Assembly: GCF_051401765.1 (NCBI RefSeq)
Contig: NW_027480423.1
Span: 12,896,001-12,960,000, forward strand
Direction: 5' to 3'
From: Calliopsis andreniformis
Taxonomy: Eukaryota; Arthropoda; Insecta; Hymenoptera; Andrenidae
Length of the DNA: 64,000 nucleotides
Of this stretch, positions 23,601 to 37,600 are shown piece by piece (the stretch's first letter is position 1; each line of letters begins with the position of its first letter). The notes beneath the pieces are model-generated. The model saw nothing but the letters and a program-made list of their open reading frames with translations. It was not told where the DNA came from and ran no database searches. A program made the translations under genes and the position numbers.

Positions 23601-25340
23601 CTAGAGTGAAGCCTAGGTAGCCTAGAACGTAGAAATGACCATCATTTTCACACTGTTTGCAATTATTCATTTTATACGATGGAAAAGCTGTTGTATTTAT
23701 ATTGTATTTTATGCTTCTGGCGTTGACTTCTAAGGCCGTAGCCATTCGATGTGGTGGAGCAACGCCCTAGAGTGAAGCTTAGGTTGCCCGGAACGTAGAA
23801 ACGACCATTACTTTCACCCTGGTTGCAATTATTCCTGTTATACAATGGAACAACTATTGTATTTTTATTGTATTTTATGCTTCTGGAATTGAGTTCTAAG
23901 TCCCTAGCTATTCGATCTGTCGGAGCAACGCATTGAGCGGAGCCTAGGTTGCCCGGAACGTAGAAATGACCATCACTTTCACACTGGTTGCAATTACACC
24001 TGTAATACGATGGAGAAACTCTTGTATCTTTATTGTATTTTATGCTTCAGGCATTGACTCCTATAGCCATACCTACTCCATCTGGAGGAGCAACGCCCTA
24101 GAGTCAAGCCTAGGTTGCCCGGAACGTAGATATGACCATAACTTTCACACTGGTTGCAATTATTCATGTTATACGATGGACAAACACTTGTATCTTTATT
24201 GTATTTTACGCTTCAGGCATTGACTTCTATAGCCATACCTATTCCATCTGGAGGAGCAACGCCCTAGAGTCAAGCATAGGTTGCCCGGAACGTAGATATG
24301 ACCATAACTTTAACACTGGTTGCAATTATTCATGTTATACGATGGAAAAACTGTTGTATTTATTTCGTATTTTATGCTTCTGGCGTTGACTTCTAAGGCC
24401 CTAACTCTTCGATCTGGAGGAAAAATGCCTCAGAGTTATGTCTTGGATGCCCGAAACGTCGAAATGGTCATTACTTTCACACTGGTTGCAATTATTCATG
24501 CTATACGATGGAAAAACTGTTGCATTTCTAATGTACTTTATGCTTCTGGCGTTGACGTCTAAGGCCCTCACTCTTCGATCTGGTGGACCAACGCCCTAGT
24601 GTGAAGCCGAGGTTGCCCGGAACGTAGAAGTGACCATAACTTTCACACTGGTTGCAATAATACTTTTTATACGATGGAAAAATTGTTGTATTTATTTTGT
24701 ATTTTATGATTCTATCGTTGACTTCTTAGGCCCTAACTATTGGCTCTGGTTGACCAACGCCCTAGAGTGAAGCCTAGGTTGCCCGGAACGTAGAAATGAC
24801 CATCACCTTCACTCTGGTTGCAATTATTCATGCTATACGATGGAAAAACTGTTGCATTTTTATTGCATTTTCTGCTTCTGGCGTTGACTTCTAAGACTGT
24901 AGCTATTAGATGTGGTGTAGCAACGCCCTAGAGTGACGCCTAGGCTGCACGGACCGTAGAAATGACCATCATCTTCACTCTGGTTGCAATTATTCCTGTT
25001 ATACGACGGAAAAACTGCTGCATTTTTATTGCATCTTATGCTTCTGGCGTTGACTTCTAAGGCCGTAGCTATTCGATGTGGTGGAGCAACGCCCTAGAGG
25101 GAAGGCTTGGTTGCCCGGGACGTAGAAACGTCCATTACTTTCACACTGTTTGCAATTACTCATTCTATACGATGGTAAAGCTGTTGTATTTTTATTGTAT
25201 TTTCTGCTTCTGGCATTGTCTTCTAAGGTCCTAGCTATTCAATCTGGTGGGGCAACGCCGTAGAGTGAAGCCTAGGTTGCCGGGAACGTAGAAACGACCA
25301 TTATTTTCACACTGGTTGCAATTATTCATTTTATACGATG
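20625..25340. repeat. HOR-B unit 4
   Basis: This unit aligns with unit 2 at offset 9,956 bp throughout, including the diagnostic 'ctagagggaaggc' near 25095 and the terminal 'gatgaaagag' at 25337. The segment 15385-25340 therefore forms one full compound period of 9,956 bp: leader, unit 3 and unit 4. That is four bases short of 60 x 166, which fits the four 165-bp monomers inside it. Confidence 0.9.
22425..24903. repeat. Internal 8-monomer duplication in unit 4
   Basis: Same structure with period 1,327 bp, 9,956 bp downstream of unit 2. 'gtcgac' lies at 23058-23063 in the first copy only. Confidence 0.9.
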
Positions 25341-26266
25341 AAAGAGCTGTTGTATTTATATTGTATTTTATGCTTCTGGCGTTGACTTCTAAGTCCCTAG
25401 CTATTCGATCTGGTGGAGATACGCCCTAGAGTGAAGCCTAGGTTGCACGGAACGTAGAAATGACCATTACTTTCACACTGCTTGCAATTATTCCTGTTAT
25501 ACAATGGAAAAACTGTTGCATTTTTATTGTATTTTATGCATCAGGCGTTGAATTCTAAGTCCCTAGCTATTCGATCTGGTGGAGCAACGCCCTAGAGCGG
25601 TGCATAGGTTGCCCGGAACGTAGAAATGACCATCACTTTCACACTGTTTGCAATTATTCATTTTATACGATGGAAAAGCTGTTGTATTTATATTGTATTT
25701 TATGCTTCTGGCGTTGAATTCTAAGGCCCTAGCTATTCCATCTGGTGGAGCAACGCCCTAGAGTGAAGCCTAGGTTGCCCGGAACGTAGAAATGACCATT
25801 ACTTTCATACTGTATGCAATTATTCATTTAATACGATGGAAGAGCTGTTGTATTTATATTGTGTTTTATGCTTCTGGCGTTGACTTCTAAGGCCGTAGAT
25901 ATTAGATGTGCTGGAGCAACGCCCTAGTGTGACGCCTAGGTTGTACGGAACGTAGAAATGACCATCATCTTCACTCTGGTTGCAATTACTCCTGTTATAC
26001 GATGGAAAAACTGCTGTATTTTTATTGCATTTTATGCTTCTTGCGTTGACTTCTGAGGCCGTAGCTATTCGATGTGGTGGAGCAACGCCCTAGAGTGAAG
26101 CCTAGGTAGCCCGGAACGTAGAAATGACCATCATCTTCACACTGTTTGCAATTATTCATTTTATACGATGGAAAAGCTGTTGTACTTATATTGTATTTTA
26201 TGCTTCTGGCGTTGACTTCTAAGGCCCTAACTATTCGATCTGGTGGAGCAACGCTCTAGAGTGAAG
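25341..26266. repeat. HOR-A-type leader, long form
   Basis: About 5.6 monomers separate HOR-B units 4 and 5. They match HOR-A copy 2 from about 3611 onward, including 'gtggagatacgcc' and 'gagcggtgcatagg'. The leader contains the two monomers missing from the equivalent place near 15505. A private change, 'gctattccatctgg' in place of 'gctattcgatctgg', lies near 25735. Confidence 0.85.
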
Positions 26267-29200
26267 CCTAGGTTGTTCGGAATGTAGAAATGCCCATACC
26301 TTTCACACTGGTTGCAATTACTCATGTTATACGATGGAAAATCTGTTGTATTTATTTCGTACTTTATGCTTCTGGCGTTGACTTCTAAGGCCCTAGCTCT
26401 TCGATCTGGAGGAAAAATGCCTCAGAGTTATGTCTTGGATGCCTGAAACGTCGAAATGGTCATTACTTTCACACTGGTTGCAATTAATCATGCTATACGA
26501 TGGAAAAACTGCTGCATTTCTAATGTACTTTATGCTTCTGGCGTTGACGTCTAAGGCCCTCACTCTTCGATCTGGTGGAGCAACGCCCAAGGGTGAAGCC
26601 GAGGTTGCCCGGAACGTAGAAGTGACCATAACTTTCACACTGGTTGCAATTATACTTTTTATGCGATGGAAAAACTGTTGTATTTATTTTGTATTTTATG
26701 AATCTAACGTTGACTTCTTAGGCCCTAACTATACGCTCTGGTTGACCAACGCCCTAGAGTGAAGCCTAGGTTGCCCTGAACGTAGAAATGACCATCACCT
26801 TCACTCTGGTTGCAATTACTCCTGTTATACGACGGAAAAACTGCTGTATTTTTATTGCATTTTATGCTTCTGGCGTTGACTTCTAAGGCCGTAGCTATTC
26901 GATGTGGTGGAGTAACGCCCTAGAGTGAAGGCTAGGTTGCCCGGAACATAGAAATGACCATCACTTTCACACTGTTTGCAATTATTCATTCTATACGATG
27001 GAAAAGCTGTTGTATTTATATTGTATTTTACGCTTCTGGCGTTGAATTCTAAGGCCCTAGCTATTCGATCTGGTGGAATAACGCCCCAGACTGAAGCCTA
27101 GGTTGCCCGGAACGTAGAAATGACCATTACTTTCACACTGTTTGCAATTATTCATTTTATACGATGGAAGAGCTGTTGTATTTATATTGTATTTTATGCT
27201 TCTGGCGTTGACTTCTAAGTCCCTAGCTATTCGATCTGGTGGAGCTACGCCCTAGAGTGAAGCCTAGGTTGCACGAAACGTAGAAGTGACCATTACTTTC
27301 ACACTGCTTGCAATTATTCCTGTTATACAATGGAAAAACTGTTGCATTTTTATTGTATTTTATGCATCAGGCGTTGAATTCTAAGTCCCTAGCTATTCGA
27401 TCTGGTGGAGCAACGCCCTAGAGCGGTGCCTAGGTTGCCCGGAACGTAGAAATGACCATCACTTTCACACTGTTTGCAATTATTCCTTTTATACGATGGA
27501 AAAGCTGTTGTATTTATATTGTATTTTATGCTTCTGGCGTTGAATTCTAAGGCCGTAGATATTAGATGTGCTGGAGCAACGCCCTAGAGTGACGCCTAGG
27601 TTGTACGGAACGTAGAAATGACCATCATCTTCACTCTGGTTGCAATTATTCCTGTTATACGATGGAAAAACTGCTGTATTTTTATGGCATTTTATGCTTC
27701 GCGCGTTGACTTCTGAGGCCGTAGCTATTCGATATGGTCGCGCAACGCCCTAGAGTGAAGCCTAGGTAGCCTAGAACGTAGAAATGACCATCATTTTCAC
27801 ACTGTTTGCAATTATTCATTTTATACGATGGAAAAGCTGTGGTATTTATATTGTATTTTGTGATTCTGGCGCTGACATCTAAGGCCGTAGATATTTGATG
27901 TGGTGGAGCAATGCCCTAGAGTGAAGCTTAGGTTGCCCGGAACGTAGAAACGACCATTACTTTCACCCTGGTTGCAATTATTCCTGTTATACAATGGAAC
28001 AACTATTGTATTTTTATTGTATTTTATGCTTCTGGAATTGAGTTCTAAGTCCCTAGCTATTCGATCTGTCGGAGCAACGCATTGAGCGGAGCCTAGGTTG
28101 CCCGGAACGTAGAAATGACCATCACTTTCACACTGGTTGCAATTACACCTGTAATACGATGGAGAAACTCTTGTATCTTTGTTGTATTTTATGCTTCAGG
28201 CATTGACTCCTATAGCCATACCTACTCCATCTGGAGGAGCAACGCCCTAGAGTCAAGCCTAGGTTGCCCGGAACGTAGATATGACCATAACTTTCACACT
28301 GGTTGCAATTATTCATGTTATACGATGGACAAACACTTGTATCTTTATTGTATTTTACGCTTCAGGCATTGACTTCTATAGCCATACCTATTCCATCTGG
28401 AGGAGCAACGCCCTAGAGTCAAGCATAGGTTGCCCGGAACGTAGATATGACCATAAATTTCACACTGGTTGCAATTATTCATGTTATACGATGGAAAAAC
28501 TGTTGTATTTATTTCGTATTTTATGCTTCTGGCGTCGACTTCTAAGGCCCTAACTCTTCGATCTGGAGGAAAAATGCCTCAGAGTTATGTCTTGGATGCC
28601 CGAAACGTCGAAATGGTCATTACTTTCACACTGGTTGCAATTATTCATGCTATACGATGGAAAAACTGTTGCATTTCTAATGTACTTTATGCTTCTGGCG
28701 TTGACGTCTAAGGCCCTCACTCTTCGATCTGGTGGACCAACGCCCTAGTGTGAAGCCGAGGTTGCCCGGAACGTAGAAGTGACCATAACTTTCACACTGG
28801 TTGCAATAATACTTTTTATACGATGGAAAAACTGTTGTATTTATTTTGTATTTTATGATTCTATCGTTGACTTCTTAGGCCCTAACTATTCGCTCTGGTT
28901 GACCAACGCCCTAGAGTGAAGCCTAGGTTGCCCGGAACGTAGAAATGACCATCACCTTCACTCTGGTTGCAATTATTCATGCTATACGATGGAAAAACTG
29001 TTGCATTTTTATTGCATTTTCTGCTTCTGGCGTTGACTTCTAAGACTGTAGCTATTCGATATGGTGGCGCAACGCCCTAGAGTGAAGCCTAGGTAGCCTA
29101 GAACGTAGAAATGACCATCATTTTCACACTGTTTGCAATTATTCATTTTATACGATGGAAAAGCTGTTGTATTTATATTGTATTTTATGCTTCTGGCGTT

Positions 29201-30956
29201 GACTTCTAAAGCCGTAGCCATTCGATGTGGTGGAGCAACGCCCTAGAGTGAAGCTTAGGTTGCCCGGAACGTAGAAACGACCATTACTTTCACCCTGGTT
29301 GCAATTATTCCTGTTATACAATGGAACAACTATTGTATTTTTATTGTATTTTATGCTTCTGGAATTGAGTTCTAAGTCCCTAGCTATTCGATCTGTCGGA
29401 GCAACGCATTGAGCGGAGCCTAGGTTGCCCGGAACGTAGAAATGACCATCACTTTCACACTGGTTGCAATTACACCTGTAATACGATGGAGAAACTCTTG
29501 TATCTTTATTGTATTTTATGCTTCAGGCATTGACTCCTATAGCCATACCTACTCCATCTGGAGGAGCAACGCCCTAGAGTCAAGCCTAGGTTGCCCGGAA
29601 CGTAGATATGACCATAACTTTCACACTGGTTGCAATTATTCATGTTATACGATGGACAAACACTTGTATCTTTATTGTATTTTACGCTTCAGGCATTGAC
29701 TTCTATAGCCATACCTATTCCATCTGGAGGAGCAACGCCCTAGAGTCAAGCATAGGTTGCCCGGAACGTAGATATGACCATAACTTTAACACTGGTTGCA
29801 ATTATTCATGTTATACGATGGAAAAACTGTTGTATTTATTTCGTATTTTATGCTTCTGGCGTTGACTTCTAAGGCCCTAACTCTTCGATCTGGAGGAAAA
29901 ATGCCTCAGAGTTATGTCTTGGATGCCCGAAACGTCGAAATGGTCATTACTTTCACACTGGTTGCAATTATTCATGCTATGCGATGGAAAAACTGTTGCA
30001 TTTCTAATGTACTTTATGCTTCTGGCGTTGACGTCTAAGGCCCTCACTCTTCGATCTGGTGGACCAACGCCCTAGTGTGAAGCCGAGGTTGCCCGGAACG
30101 TAGAAGTGACCATAACTTTCACACTGGTTGCAATAATACTTTTTATACGATGGAAAAATTGTTGTATTTATTTTGTATTTTATGATTCTATCGTTGACTT
30201 CTTAGGCCCTAACTATTCGCTCTGGTTGACCAACGCCCTAGAGTGAAGCCTAGGTTGCCCGGAACGTAGAAATGACCATCACCTTCACTCTGGTTGCAAT
30301 TATTCATGCTATACGATGGAAAAACTGTTGCATTTTTATTGCATTTTCTGCTTCTGGCGTTGACTTCTAAGACTGTAGCTATTAGATGTGGTGTAGCAAC
30401 GCCCTAGAGTGACGCCTAGGCTGCACGGACCGTAGAAATGACCATCATCTTCACTCTGGTTGCAATTATTCCTGTTATACGACGGAAAAACTGCTGCATT
30501 TTTATTGCATCTTATGCTTCTGGCGTTGACTTCTAAGGCCGTAGCTATTCGATGTGGTGGAGCAACGCCCTAGAGTGAAGGCTTGGTTGCCCGGGACGTA
30601 GAAACGTCCATTACTTTCACACTGTTTGCAATTACTCATTCTATACGATGGTAAAGCTGTTGTATTTTTATTGTATTTTCTGCTTCTGGCATTGTCTTCT
30701 AAGGTCCTAGCTATTCAATCTGGTGGGGCAACGCCGTAGAGTGAAGCCTAGGTTGCCGGGAACGTAGAAACGACCATTATTTTCACACTGGTTGCAATTA
30801 TTCCTGTAATACCATGGAAAAACTGTTGTATTTTTATTGTATTTTATGCTTCTTGAGTTGAATCCTAAGTCCCTAGCTATTCGGTCTGGTGGAGGAACGC
30901 CCTAGAGTGAAGCCTAGGTTGCCCGGAACGCAGCAATGACCATTACTTTCACTCTG
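26267..30956. repeat. HOR-B unit 5
   Basis: This unit aligns to unit 3 with offset 10,288 bp. It also lacks one monomer compared with unit 1, but a different one: the 'ggtcgcgcaacg' monomer is kept and the following one (7365-7530 in unit 1) is gone, with the breakpoint near 27800-27840. Private markers are 'atctttgttgt' near 28176, 'ttctaaagccgtag' near 29204 and 'catgctatgcgatgg' near 29977. All three recur 3,816 bp downstream. The end carries 'taataccatgg' and 'ggaacgcagcaatgacc', which units 1-4 do not have. Confidence 0.9.
27901..30379. repeat. Internal 8-monomer duplication in unit 5
   Basis: Same structure with period 1,327 bp. 'gtcgac' lies at 28534-28539 in the first copy. Unlike units 1-4, the monomer near 28782 reads 'accataactttc' rather than 'accatagctttc', which makes the two internal copies more alike here. 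Confidence 0.9.
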
Positions 30957-33900
30957 TTTGCAATTATTCATTTTATACGATGGAAGAGCTGTTGTATTTA
31001 TATTGTATTTTATGCTTCTGGCGTTGACTTCTAAGTCCCTAGCTATTCGATCTGGTGGAGCTACGCCCTAGAGTGAAGCCTAGGTTGCACGAAACGTAGA
31101 AGTGACCATTACTTTCACACTGCTTGCAATTATTCCTGTTATACAATGGAAAAACTGTTGCATTTTTATTGTATTTTATGCATCAGGCGTTGAATTCTAA
31201 GTCCCTAGCTATTCGATCTGGTGGAGCAACGCCCTAGAGCGGTGCCTAGGTTGCCCGGAACGTAGAAATGACCATCACTTTCACACTGTTTGCAATTATT
31301 CCTTTTATACGATGGAAAAGCTGTTGTATTTATATTGTATTTTATGCTTCTGGCGTTGAATTCTAAGGCCGTAGATATTAGATGTGCTGGAGCAACGCCC
31401 TAGAGTGACGCCTAGGTTGTACGGAACGTAGAAATGACCATCATCTTCACTCTGGTTGCAATTATTCCTGTTATACGATGGAAAAACTGCTGTATTTTTA
31501 TGGCATTTTATGCTTCGCGCGTTGACTTCTGAGGCCGTAGCTATTCGATATGGTCGCGCAACGCCCTAGAGTGAAGCCTAGGTAGCCTAGAACGTAGAAA
31601 TGACCATCATTTTCACACTGTTTGCAATTATTCATTTTATACGATGGAAAAGCTGTGGTATTTATATTGTATTTTGTGATTCTGGCGCTGACATCTAAGG
31701 CCGTAGATATTTGATGTGGTGGAGCAATGCCCTAGAGTGAAGCTTAGGTTGCCCGGAACGTAGAAACGACCATTACTTTCACCCTGGTTGCAATTATTCC
31801 TGTTATACAATGGAACAACTATTGTATTTTTATTGTATTTTATGCTTCTGGAATTGAGTTCTAAGTCCCTAGCTATTCGATCTGTCGGAGCAACGCATTG
31901 AGCGGAGCCTAGGTTGCCCGGAACGTAGAAATGACCATCACTTTCACACTGGTTGCAATTACACCTGTAATACGATGGAGAAACTCTTGTATCTTTGTTG
32001 TATTTTATGCTTCAGGCATTGACTCCTATAGCCATACCTACTCCATCTGGAGGAGCAACGCCCTAGAGTCAAGCCTAGGTTGCCCGGAACGTAGATATGA
32101 CCATAACTTTCACACTGGTTGCAATTATTCATGTTATACGATGGACAAACACTTGTATCTTTATTGTATTTTACGCTTCAGGCATTGACTTCTATAGCCA
32201 TACCTATTCCATCTGGAGGAGCAACGCCCTAGAGTCAAGCATAGGTTGCCCGGAACGTAGATATGACCATAAATTTCACACTGGTTGCAATTATTCATGT
32301 TATACGATGGAAAAACTGTTGTATTTATTTCGTATTTTATGCTTCTGGCGTCGACTTCTAAGGCCCTAACTCTTCGATCTGGAGGAAAAATGCCTCAGAG
32401 TTATGTCTTGGATGCCCGAAACGTCGAAATGGTCATTACTTTCACACTGGTTGCAATTATTCATGCTATACGATGGAAAAACTGTTGCATTTCTAATGTA
32501 CTTTATGCTTCTGGCGTTGACGTCTAAGGCCCTCACTCTTCGATCTGGTGGACCAACGCCCTAGTGTGAAGCCGAGGTTGCCCGGAACGTAGAAGTGACC
32601 ATAACTTTCACACTGGTTGCAATAATACTTTTTATACGATGGAAAAACTGTTGTATTTATTTTGTATTTTATGATTCTATCGTTGACTTCTTAGGCCCTA
32701 ACTATTCGCTCTGGTTGACCAACGCCCTAGAGTGAAGCCTAGGTTGCCCGGAACGTAGAAATGACCATCACCTTCACTCTGGTTGCAATTATTCATGCTA
32801 TACGATGGAAAAACTGTTGCATTTTTATTGCATTTTCTGCTTCTGGCGTTGACTTCTAAGACTGTAGCTATTCGATATGGTGGCGCAACGCCCTAGAGTG
32901 AAGCCTAGGTAGCCTAGAACGTAGAAATGACCATCATTTTCACACTGTTTGCAATTATTCATTTTATACGATGGAAAAGCTGTTGTATTTATATTGTATT
33001 TTATGCTTCTGGCGTTGACTTCTAAAGCCGTAGCCATTCGATGTGGTGGAGCAACGCCCTAGAGTGAAGCTTAGGTTGCCCGGAACGTAGAAACGACCAT
33101 TACTTTCACCCTGGTTGCAATTATTCCTGTTATACAATGGAACAACTATTGTATTTTTATTGTATTTTATGCTTCTGGAATTGAGTTCTAAGTCCCTAGC
33201 TATTCGATCTGTCGGAGCAACGCATTGAGCGGAGCCTAGGTTGCCCGGAACGTAGAAATGACCATCACTTTCACACTGGTTGCAATTACACCTGTAATAC
33301 GATGGAGAAACTCTTGTATCTTTATTGTATTTTATGCTTCAGGCATTGACTCCTATAGCCATACCTACTCCATCTGGAGGAGCAACGCCCTAGAGTCAAG
33401 CCTAGGTTGCCCGGAACGTAGATATGACCATAACTTTCACACTGGTTGCAATTATTCATGTTATACGATGGACAAACACTTGTATCTTTATTGTATTTTA
33501 CGCTTCAGGCATTGACTTCTATAGCCATACCTATTCCATCTGGAGGAGCAACGCCCTAGAGTCAAGCATAGGTTGCCCGGAACGTAGATATGACCATAAC
33601 TTTAACACTGGTTGCAATTATTCATGTTATACGATGGAAAAACTGTTGTATTTATTTCGTATTTTATGCTTCTGGCGTTGACTTCTAAGGCCCTAACTCT
33701 TCGATCTGGAGGAAAAATGCCTCAGAGTTATGTCTTGGATGCCCGAAACGTCGAAATGGTCATTACTTTCACACTGGTTGCAATTATTCATGCTATGCGA
33801 TGGAAAAACTGTTGCATTTCTAATGTACTTTATGCTTCTGGCGTTGACGTCTAAGGCCCTCACTCTTCGATCTGGTGGACCAACGCCCTAGTGTGAAGCC

Positions 33901-34793
33901 GAGGTTGCCCGGAACGTAGAAGTGACCATAACTTTCACACTGGTTGCAATAATACTTTTTATACGATGGAAAAATTGTTGTATTTATTTTGTATTTTATG
34001 ATTCTATCGTTGACTTCTTAGGCCCTAACTATTCGCTCTGGTTGACCAACGCCCTAGAGTGAAGCCTAGGTTGCCCGGAACGTAGAAATGACCATCACCT
34101 TCACTCTGGTTGCAATTATTCATGCTATACGATGGAAAAACTGTTGCATTTTTATTGCATTTTCTGCTTCTGGCGTTGACTTCTAAGACTGTAGCTATTA
34201 GATGTGGTGTAGCAACGCCCTAGAGTGACGCCTAGGCTGCACGGACCGTAGAAATGACCATCATCTTCACTCTGGTTGCAATTATTCCTGTTATACGACG
34301 GAAAAACTGCTGCATTTTTATTGCATCTTATGCTTCTGGCGTTGACTTCTAAGGCCGTAGCTATTCGATGTGGTGGAGCAACGCCCTAGAGTGAAGGCTT
34401 GGTTGCCCGGGACGTAGAAACGTCCATTACTTTCACACTGTTTGCAATTACTCATTCTATACGATGGTAAAGCTGTTGTATTTTTATTGTATTTTCTGCT
34501 TCTGGCATTGTCTTCTAAGGTCCTAGCTATTCAATCTGGTGGGGCAACGCCGTAGAGTGAAGCCTAGGTTGCCGGGAACGTAGAAACGACCATTATTTTC
34601 ACACTGGTTGCAATTATTCCTGTAATACCATGGAAAAACTGTTGTATTTTTATTGTATTTTATGCTTCTTGAGTTGAATCCTAAGTCCCTAGCTATTCGG
34701 TCTGGTGGAGGAACGCCCTAGAGTGAAGCCTAGGTTGCCCGGAACGCAGCAATGACCATTACTTTCACTCTGTTTGCAATTATTCATTTTATA
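30957..34793. repeat. HOR-B unit 6, recent duplicate of unit 5
   Basis: The segment repeats about 27141-30956 with a constant offset of 3,816 bp (23 x 166 minus the two single-base deletions). It carries all private markers of unit 5: 'atctttgttgt' near 31992, 'ttctaaagccgtag' near 33020 and 'catgctatgcgatgg' near 33793. I saw essentially no differences where I compared them. The new joint lies within the shared stretch 'gcaattattcattttatacg' near 30961-30985, followed by 'gaagagc' rather than 'gaaaagc'. Confidence 0.9.
31717..34195. repeat. Internal 8-monomer duplication in unit 6
   Basis: Same structure as in unit 5 at +3,816 bp, including 'gtcgac' at 32350-32355 and 'accataactttc' near 32598. 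This supports copying of the whole block from unit 5. Confidence 0.9.
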
Positions 34794-37600
34794 CGATGGA
34801 AAAGCTGTTGTATTTATATTGTATTTTATGCTTCTGGCGTTGACTTCTAAGGCCGTAGCTATTAGATGTGGTGGAGCAACGCGCTAGAGTGACGCCTAGG
34901 TTGCCCGGAACGTAGAAGTGACCTTTACTTTCACACTGCTTGCAATTATTCCTGTTATACAATGGAAAAACTGTTGCATTTTTATTGTATTTTATGCATC
35001 TGGCGTTGAATTCTAAGTCCCTAGCTATTCGATCTGGTGGAGCAACAACCTAGAGCGGAGCCTAGGTTGCCCGGAACGTAGAAATGACCATCACTTTCAC
35101 ACTGTTTGCAATTATTCATTTTATACGATGGAAAAGCTGTTGTATGTATATTGTATTTTATGCTTCTGGCGTTGAATTCTGAGGCCCTAGCTATTTGTTC
35201 TGGTGGAGCAACGCCCTAGAGTGAAGCCTAGGTTGCCCGGAACGTAGAAATGACCATTACTTTCACACTGTTTGCAATTTTTCATTTTATACGATGGAAG
35301 AGCTGTTGTATTTATATTGTATTTTATGCTTCTGGCGTTGACTTCTAAGGCCGTAGATATTAGATGTGCTGGAGCAACGCCCTAGAGTGACGCCTAGGTT
35401 GTACGGAACGTAGAAATGACCATCATCTTCACTCTGGTTGCAATTATTCCTGTTATACGATGGAAAAACTGCTGTATTTTTATTGCATTTTATGCTTCGC
35501 GCGTTGACTTCTGAGGCCGTAGCTATTCGATATGGTGGCGCAACGCCCTAGAGTGAAGCCTAGGTAGCCCGGAACGTAGAAATGACCATCATTTTCACAC
35601 TGTTTGCAATTATTCATTTTATACGATGGAAAAGCTGTTGTATTTATATTGAATTTTATGCTTCTGGCGTTGACTTCTAAGGCCGTAGCCATTCGATGTG
35701 GTGGAGCAACGCCCTGGAGTGAAGCCTAGGTAGCCCGGAACGTAGAAATGACCTTCATCTTCACACTGTTTGCAATTATTCATTTTATACGATGGAAAAG
35801 CTGTGGTATTTATATTGTATTTTGTGATTCTGGCGCTGACATCTAAGGCCGTAGATATTTGATGTGGTGGAGCAACGCCCTAGAGTGAAGCTTAGGTTGC
35901 CCGGAACGTAGAAACGACCATTACTTTCACCCTGGTTGCAATTATTCCTGTTATACAATGGAACAACTGTTGTATTTTTATTGTATTTTATGCTTCTGGC
36001 GTTGAGTTCTAAGTCCCTAGCTATTCGATCTGTCGGAGCAACGCATTGAGCGGAGCCTAGGTTGCCCGGAACGTAGAAATGACCATCACTTTCACACTGG
36101 TTGCAATTATACCTGTAATACGATGGAGAAACTCTTGTATCTTTATTGTATTTTATGCTTCAGGCATTGACTTCTATAGCCATACCTACTCCATCTGGAG
36201 GAGGAACGCCCTAGAGTCAAGCCTAGGTTGCCCGGAACGTAGATATGACCATAACTTTCACACTGGTTGCAATTATTCATGTTATACGATGGACAAACTC
36301 TTGTATCTTTATTGTATTTTACGCTTCAGGCATTGACTTCTATAGCCATACCTATTCCATCTGGAGGAGCAACGCCCTAGAGTCAAGCATAGGTTGCCCG
36401 GAACGTAGATATGACCATAACCTTCACACTGGTTGCAATTATTCATGTTATACGATGGAAAAACTGTTGTATTTATTTCGTATTTTATGCTTCTGGCGTT
36501 GACTTCTAATGCCGTAACTCTTCGATCTGGAGGAAAAATGCCTCAGAGTTATGTCTTGGATGCCCGAAACGTCGAAATGGTCATTACTTTCAAACTGGTT
36601 GCAATTATTCATGCTATACGATGGAAAAACTGTTGCATTTCTAATGTACTTTATGCTTCTGGCGTTGACGTCTAAGGCCCTCACTCTTCGATCTGGTGGA
36701 GCAACGCCCTAGTGTGAAGCCGAGGTTGCCCGGAACGTAGAAGTGACCATAACTTTCACACTGGTTGCAATTATACTTTTTATACGATGGAAAAACTGTT
36801 GTATTTATTTTGTATTTTATGATTCTATCGTTGACTTCTTAGGCCCTAACTATTCGCTCTGGTTGACCAACGCCCTAGAGTGAAGCCTAGGTTGCCCGGA
36901 ACGTAGAAATGACCATCACCTTCACTCTGGTTGCAATTATTCATGCTATACGTTGGAAAAACTGTTGCATTTTTATTGCATTTTCTGCTTCTGGCGTTGA
37001 CCTCTAAGACTGTAGCTATTAGATGTGGTGTAGCAACGCCCTAGAGTGACGCCTAGGCTGCACGGACCGTAGAAATGACCATCATCTTCACTCTGGTTGC
37101 AATTATTCCTGTTATACGACGGAAAAACTGCTGCATTTTTATTGCATCTTATGCTTCTGGCGTTGACTTCTAAGGCCGTAGCTATTCGATGTGGTGGAGC
37201 AACGCCCTAGAGTGAAGGCTTGGTTGCCCGGGACGTAGAAACGTCCATTACTTTCACACTGTTTGCAATTACTCATTCTATACGATGGTAAAGCTGTTGT
37301 ATTTTTATTGTATTTTCTGCTTCTGGCATTGACTTCTAAGGTCCTAGCTATTCAATCTGGTGGGGCAACGCCGTAGAGTGAAGCCTAGGTTGCCGGGAAC
37401 GTAGAAACGACCATTATTTTCACACTGGTTGCAATTATTCCTGTAATACCATGGAAAAACTGTTGTATTTTTATTGTATTTTATGCTTCTTGAGTTGAAT
37501 CCTAAGTCCCTAGCTATTCGGTCTGGTGGAGGAACGCCCTAGGGTGAAGTCTAGGTTGCCCGGAACGCAGCAATGACCATTACTTTCACTCTGTTTGCAA
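34794..37600. repeat. Diverged unit 7, without the internal duplication
   Basis: The monomer order follows HOR-B but with many substitutions: 'attatacctgtaatacg' for 'attacacctgtaatacg' near 36105, 'ctggcgttgagttc' for 'ctggaattgagttc' near 35995, and 'tatacgttgg' near 36948. The block of monomers that is present twice in units 1-6 occurs once here. Several of these states are shared with the right-hand family (for example 45060-45090), so the unit looks intermediate between the two families. Confidence 0.8.
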
